In this document: positions 5,643 to 8,309 of the stretch, in pieces
Position numbering within the stretch: the first letter of the stretch is position 1
How the letters are laid out: the number at the start of each line of letters is the position of its first letter
The notes under the pieces: model-generated
What the model saw: only the letters and a program-made list of their open reading frames with translations
Told to the model about the DNA's origin: nothing
Database searches by the model: none
Position numbers and translations under genes: made by a program
Origin: Candidatus Dormiibacterota bacterium
GTDB lineage: Bacteria > Chloroflexota > Dormibacteria > Aeolococcales > Aeolococcaceae
Direction: 5' to 3'
Assembly (NCBI GenBank): GCA_003170875.1
Contig: PMYJ01000204.1
Location: 9,805 to 18,113, forward strand
DNA: 8,309 bases

Positions 5643-7466
5643 GTGGACGGTCCGATCGATGTTGGGGGGACCGGCAGCGGCGAGGAGCGGAACGGGGCGC
5701 AGGCGCCGCGCGGCTCCGGCCGGCGGCTGGGCTTCGCGGCCGCCGGAGTCCTGCTGGCGGCGGCCGACACCTACGTGGTGGTGCTCGCCCTCCCCTCGAT
5801 CATGGGCGATATCGGCCTGAGCCTCAATCACCTGGAGGCGGCCACGCCCATCATCAGCGGCTTCCTGCTCGGCTACGTCGCGCTGCTGCCGCTCCTGGGC
5901 CGGCTCTCCGACATCCTCGGCCGCGCCCCGGTCTTCGCCGGATGCCTTCTGGTGTTCGCCTTCGGGTCGCTGGTCACAGCGTCGACCCAGGACCTCACCG
6001 GCGCGGTGGTGGGCCGGGCCCTCCAGGGGGTCGGCGGCGGCGGGTTGGTCCCGGTCACCCTCGCCATCGTCGCCGACCTCTGGCCGGCCGGACGCCGCGG
6101 CATCCCCCTCGGCGTGGTCGGCGGCGTCCAGGAACTGGGCTCGGTGCTCGGCCCGCTCTACGGGGCCGCGATCCTCACCTTCTCCACGTGGAGGCTGATC
6201 TTCTGGCTCAATCTGCCCCTCGCCGCCCTTCTCGGCACCGGTTTCCTGCTCGCCCGACCCGCGGCGGGGACCGTGACCCGCGCTGCGCCCGGGCGGTCGC
6301 TGGACCTTCCCGGCATGCTCCTGCTCGGCGCGGCCATCGTCGCCGGTGGCCTGGCGGTGGCGGCTCCCGGGCCCCTCGCCGGGAGCGAGGTGTGGGGCGT
6401 CCTCTGGGCCCCGCTCATCGGAGGCTCGGCGTGGACGACGCCGCTGGCCCTGGTCGCTCTGGTGGCTGCCGCTCTCTCCCTCGCGTGGGGGTTGTCGGGG
6501 GCGAGCGACGCGCCCCGTCTCCTCCGCCTGCGACGCGTCCCCCAGATCTGGGGGCAGGTCGACGGCCTGGGCGGTGCCCTGCTCGCCCTGGTGCTCGCCT
6601 TCGTGGTGATCAGCTTCTCCACCGCCGACCCGGGCCAGGGCCTGGTGGCGCCGGCCGCGGCGGTGCTGCTGCCCGCCGCTCTGGTGGCGGCCATCGCCCT
6701 CGCCATCCGCGAGACCCGAGCCCCCGCCGCGCTGGTGCCGCTCGGCCAGCTCCGTGACCCCGCTGCCGCCGGCGCCCTCCTCTGCAACCTGGCGATCGGC
6801 GCCGGGCTGATGGCGGCGCTGGTCGACATCCCCATCTTTGCGCGGGCCACAGCGTATGGCTCGCAGCTGGGCGCCGCCCTGGTGCTGCTCCGGCTGCTGG
6901 CTGCGGTGCCGGTCGGCGCGGTGCTCGGCGGCTTCCTCTGCGAGCGGCTCGGCTACCGGGTGACCACGCTGCTGGGGATGGCCCTGACCACCGCGATGTT
7001 TGTCCTGATGGGAGGGTGGACGGCGAGCTCATTGGGCTCCGGACTACGGGTGAGCGACCCGGTCCTGGTGGGCTGCGGCCTCGGTTTCGGGCTCGCCATA
7101 GCCCCCATCAACGCCGCCATCCTCGGGGCCGTGGCCGCCGCCCGGCACGGGCTCGCCGCAGCGCTGGTGGTGGTGGCCCGCATGGTCGGGATGCTGGTCG
7201 GGATCTCCCTGCTCACCGCGATCGGGCTGCACCGCTACTACCAGGAGGCGGCCACCATCCCGTCGCCGGCGATCCTCTGCCCCGGGCACCCGCTCAGCTG
7301 CGCCGCCTACAACGCCCTCTCCCAGCACGCGCTCCTCGATGAGCTGCGCACCATCTTTCTGGCCGCTGCGGTCTGCACCGCGGCGGCCGGACTCATCGGG
7401 GCGGCGATGCTGCGGCGCCACCGCGAAAGCGATCCGGGCGCGATGGCGGCCGCGCTGGGCGCCTGA
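5643..7466 (+). CDS. P55-like (Rv1410c-type) MFS lipid/drug exporter with enlarged central helix region
   Basis: A 607-residue inner-membrane MFS exporter of the EmrB/QacA class, closest by motif to mycobacterial P55, which with LprG exports triacylglycerol and affects drug tolerance and the cell surface. Seen: ADTYVVV in helix 1, LLGYVALLPLLGRLSDILGR (motif A), QELGSVLGPLYG (motif C, identical to P55 as I recall it), AALVDIPIF, and HGLAAALVVVARMVGMLVG near the C-terminus (P55: HGIASAAVVVARMTGMLIG). P55 has about 518 residues; the surplus lies between helix 6 and the second six-helix bundle, where two hairpins occur, one beginning at D221 (LDLPGMLLL) and one at D307 (VDGLGGALL). This predicts 16 helices (6+4+6) rather than 14. 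C546 and C553 sit in the last periplasmic loop. The GTG start lies four bases after the lipoprotein stop with a weak ribosome site, suggesting translational coupling. A generic drug exporter is the alternative. Confidence 0.88.
   Translation: MDGPIDVGGTGSGEERNGAQAPRGSGRRLGFAAAGVLLAAADTYVVVLALPSIMGDIGLSLNHLEAATPIISGFLLGYVALLPLLGRLSDILGRAPVFAGCLLVFAFGSLVTASTQDLTGAVVGRALQGVGGGGLVPVTLAIVADLWPAGRRGIPLGVVGGVQELGSVLGPLYGAAILTFSTWRLIFWLNLPLAALLGTGFLLARPAAGTVTRAAPGRSLDLPGMLLLGAAIVAGGLAVAAPGPLAGSEVWGVLWAPLIGGSAWTTPLALVALVAAALSLAWGLSGASDAPRLLRLRRVPQIWGQVDGLGGALLALVLAFVVISFSTADPGQGLVAPAAAVLLPAALVAAIALAIRETRAPAALVPLGQLRDPAAAGALLCNLAIGAGLMAALVDIPIFARATAYGSQLGAALVLLRLLAAVPVGAVLGGFLCERLGYRVTTLLGMALTTAMFVLMGGWTASSLGSGLRVSDPVLVGCGLGFGLAIAPINAAILGAVAAARHGLAAALVVVARMVGMLVGISLLTAIGLHRYYQEAATIPSPAILCPGHPLSCAAYNALSQHALLDELRTIFLAAAVCTAAAGLIGAAMLRRHRESDPGAMAAALGA
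6300..6770 (+). repeat. Internal two-helix hairpin duplication in the P55-like protein (protein level)
   Basis: Residues about 220-305 and about 306-375 each start with [LV]-D-x-[LP]-G-x-x-LL, run through a hydrophobic helix, a Pro/Gly turn and a second helix rich in Ala and Leu, and end in a basic stretch. The two aspartates (D221, D307) are 86 residues apart, about the length by which the protein exceeds P55. The second unit is the one that looks most like P55's native hairpin. The similarity is at protein level; no obvious nucleotide repeat is seen, so any duplication is old. Confidence 0.45.
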
Positions 7467-7552
7467 GGCCAGCGACCGACGCCTCCGAGGACTCGATGGG
7501 CTCACGGCCGGCTGGCGGAGAACGAGCGTGCCATGCGCGGACCAGGCCCTCG

Positions 7553-7558
7553 TACCAT
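7553..7558 (+). promoter_or_regulatory. -10 element TACCAT of a leaderless promoter
   Basis: TACCAT fits TANNNT and ends seven bases before the ATG at 7566. There is no Shine-Dalgarno sequence. It overlaps an alternative in-frame ATG (7557), which argues that 7566 is the true start. Confidence 0.5.
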
Positions 7559-7565
7559 GCGGTGC

Positions 7566-8159
7566 ATGCCCGCAACAGCCATCGCCCTCGCCGACTTCGA
7601 CCGGGTCCTCGCGGCCTTCACCCTCCTCGTCGAGGGCGTTCGCCCCGAGCAGTGGACCAGCCCCACCCCCTGCGCCGAGTGGGACGTCCGCCAGCTGCTG
7701 GACCACGTGACCTCCGGAAACCGAATGTTCGCCGCCCTCGCAAGCGGTGAGCGGCCCGAGGGGATGGAGGGCCTCCTCCAGCTCCGGGCCCGGGTCGCCC
7801 CGGCAGCGGATGACGACCCGGTGGAGACCTTCCGCGACTCCGGGCGGCAGCTCCTCGAGGCCTTCTCCGACCCCGACTTCCCGGACGGCACCTACCTGAC
7901 GCCCATCGGCGAACGGAGCGGCGACTTCGTCATCCTGATGCGGACCAGCGAGGGGCTGATCCACGGCTGGGACCTCGCCCGGGCCACGGGCCAGACCCCG
8001 GCCTTCCCGGAGGCCATCGCCGAGCAGACCCTCGCCAGCCTGCACCTGACACTCGCCGACCGGCCCCGTGACCCCCGCGGGTTCGGGGTCGAGCAGCCTG
8101 TGCCGGCGGACGCCCCGGCGCTCGACCGCCTCGCCGGCTTCGTCGGCCGCTCCGTCTAG
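7566..8159 (+). CDS. DinB-fold, maleylpyruvate-isomerase-like metal-binding protein (TIGR03086-like)
   Basis: A 197-residue cytoplasmic protein of the DinB/MDMPI four-helix-bundle superfamily. Seen: PTPCAEWDVRQLLDHV at residues 33-48 and EGLIHGWDLARATG at about 129-142. H47, E129 and H133 reproduce the spacing of the zinc triad known from the mycothiol-dependent maleylpyruvate isomerase of Corynebacterium glutamicum (His52, Glu144, His148), so a divalent metal is probably bound. TIGR03086 members are about this size, common in actinobacteria and mostly uncharacterised; thiol-dependent transferase or isomerase activity is a reasonable inference, but the substrate is unknown and mycothiol use cannot be deduced. 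The start is ATG 7566, seven bases after TACCAT; in-frame ATGs at 7533 and 7557 would add residues with no homology. It lies 99 bases after the MFS gene with its own promoter signal. Confidence 0.85.
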   Translation: MPATAIALADFDRVLAAFTLLVEGVRPEQWTSPTPCAEWDVRQLLDHVTSGNRMFAALASGERPEGMEGLLQLRARVAPAADDDPVETFRDSGRQLLEAFSDPDFPDGTYLTPIGERSGDFVILMRTSEGLIHGWDLARATGQTPAFPEAIAEQTLASLHLTLADRPRDPRGFGVEQPVPADAPALDRLAGFVGRSV

Positions 8160-8207
8160 TCCCGTCATCCGCGCCTCCGTTCGAGGTGCCTGGCCCGTCA
8201 GGGTGGC

Positions 8208-8226
8208 CCCGCCATCGGCCGGCGGG
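8208..8226. repeat. GC-rich inverted repeat between two genes
   Basis: CCCGCC and GGCGGG form a perfect six-base-pair stem around a seven-base loop, about 50 bases after the DinB-like stop and 12 bases before the TACACT element of the next gene. No T-run follows, so it is not a classical intrinsic terminator. It covers the expected -35 region of the next promoter, so an operator is possible. In DNA this GC-rich, chance is a serious alternative. Confidence 0.25.
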
Positions 8227-8238
8227 CGCTGACGCCTC

Positions 8239-8244
8239 TACACT
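8239..8244 (+). promoter_or_regulatory. -10 element TACACT of a leaderless promoter
   Basis: TACACT fits TANNNT and ends eight bases before the ATG at 8253; no Shine-Dalgarno sequence intervenes. No recognisable -35 lies 17 bases upstream. Confidence 0.5.
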
Positions 8245-8252
8245 CCAGCCTC

Positions 8253-8309
8253 ATGCCGGCCCGCCTGCGCCCCGTGGCTCCGCGACTCGATCTGCCCCGG
8301 CTCCTGGAG
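8253..8309 (+). CDS. Start of a gene cut by the window edge
   Basis: Nineteen codons are open from ATG 8253 to the end of the window, with GC-rich third positions. The peptide begins MPARLRPVAPRLDLPRLLE. It is too short to assign. The call rests mainly on the TACACT element eight bases upstream, the same arrangement as at two other starts in the window. Confidence 0.5.
   Translation, partial: MPARLRPVAPRLDLPRLLE

Noticed and set aside
4217..5770. 517-codon open frame on the minus strand across the lipoprotein gene
   Set aside because: It is antisense to the lipoprotein and overlaps the paralog gene. The translation is Arg/Gly/Pro-rich without domains, a normal effect of high GC where stops are rare.
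5942..6757. 271-codon plus-strand frame inside the exporter gene
   Set aside because: Its translation is almost entirely Arg, Pro and Gly. It is an out-of-frame shadow of the MFS gene.
7467..7552. Possible terminator after the exporter gene
   Set aside because: Only 4-5 bp palindromes such as GCCTGAGGC are present and no T-run follows; this is not distinguishable from background in such GC-rich DNA.
7533..7565. Earlier ATG codons (7533, 7557) for the DinB-like protein
   Set aside because: The added residues look like untranslated sequence, and the ATG at 7557 overlaps the TACCAT -10 element that fits a start at 7566.
7044..8168. 374-codon open frame on the minus strand
   Set aside because: It lies antisense to the end of the exporter and all of the DinB-like gene, both of which have clear family motifs. 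Its product is Gly/Glu/Arg-rich with no recognisable fold.

Overview
The window is very GC-rich, with strongly GC-biased third codon positions. It carries eight complete genes, one probable small extra gene and the first codons of another. Nothing in it is mobile: there are no insertion sequences, tRNAs, rRNAs or CRISPR arrays. The gene content points to a high-GC, actinobacteria-like or Chloroflexota/Dormibacterota-like soil organism: an LprG-type lipoprotein next to a P55-type transporter, a mycothiol-dependent-isomerase-fold protein, and -10-like hexamers directly ahead of ATG codons. This placement is an inference; no marker gene settles it.

Left part (1-3514): a phosphate:H+ symporter-like MFS permease (9-1481, +), a probable 56-codon membrane protein on the opposite strand (1510-1680, -), a TauE/SafE-type anion exporter (1783-2529, +) and a complete endonuclease IV (2561-3514, +). 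The endonuclease carries a low-complexity tail that overlaps the convergent neighbour.

Middle part (3403-4881, -): two consecutive genes encode unrecognised four-helix membrane proteins. They are clearly paralogous, sharing a paired-cysteine loop around a Y-[ST]-G-L motif and a GLG-x-QP-L motif at the second helix. The small protein at 1510-1680 resembles the first helix of one of them.

Right part (4925-8309, +): a 43-base divergent promoter region separates the paralog pair from a lipoprotein of the LppX/LprAFG family. Four bases after the lipoprotein stop begins a large MFS protein whose motifs match mycobacterial P55 (Rv1410c). This is the lprG-p55 lipid-export arrangement, apparently outside the mycobacteria. 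The transporter has about 90 residues more than P55, arranged as what looks like a second copy of the central two-helix hairpin (16 predicted helices instead of 14). A DinB-fold/maleylpyruvate-isomerase-like protein (7566-8159) and the start of another gene (8253 onward) follow.

A recurrent theme is initiation. Several first-in-unit genes lack a Shine-Dalgarno sequence but have a TANNNT or near-TANNNT hexamer 7-9 bases before ATG, the signature of leaderless transcripts. Some other genes (4215, 1783) have good ribosome-binding sites.
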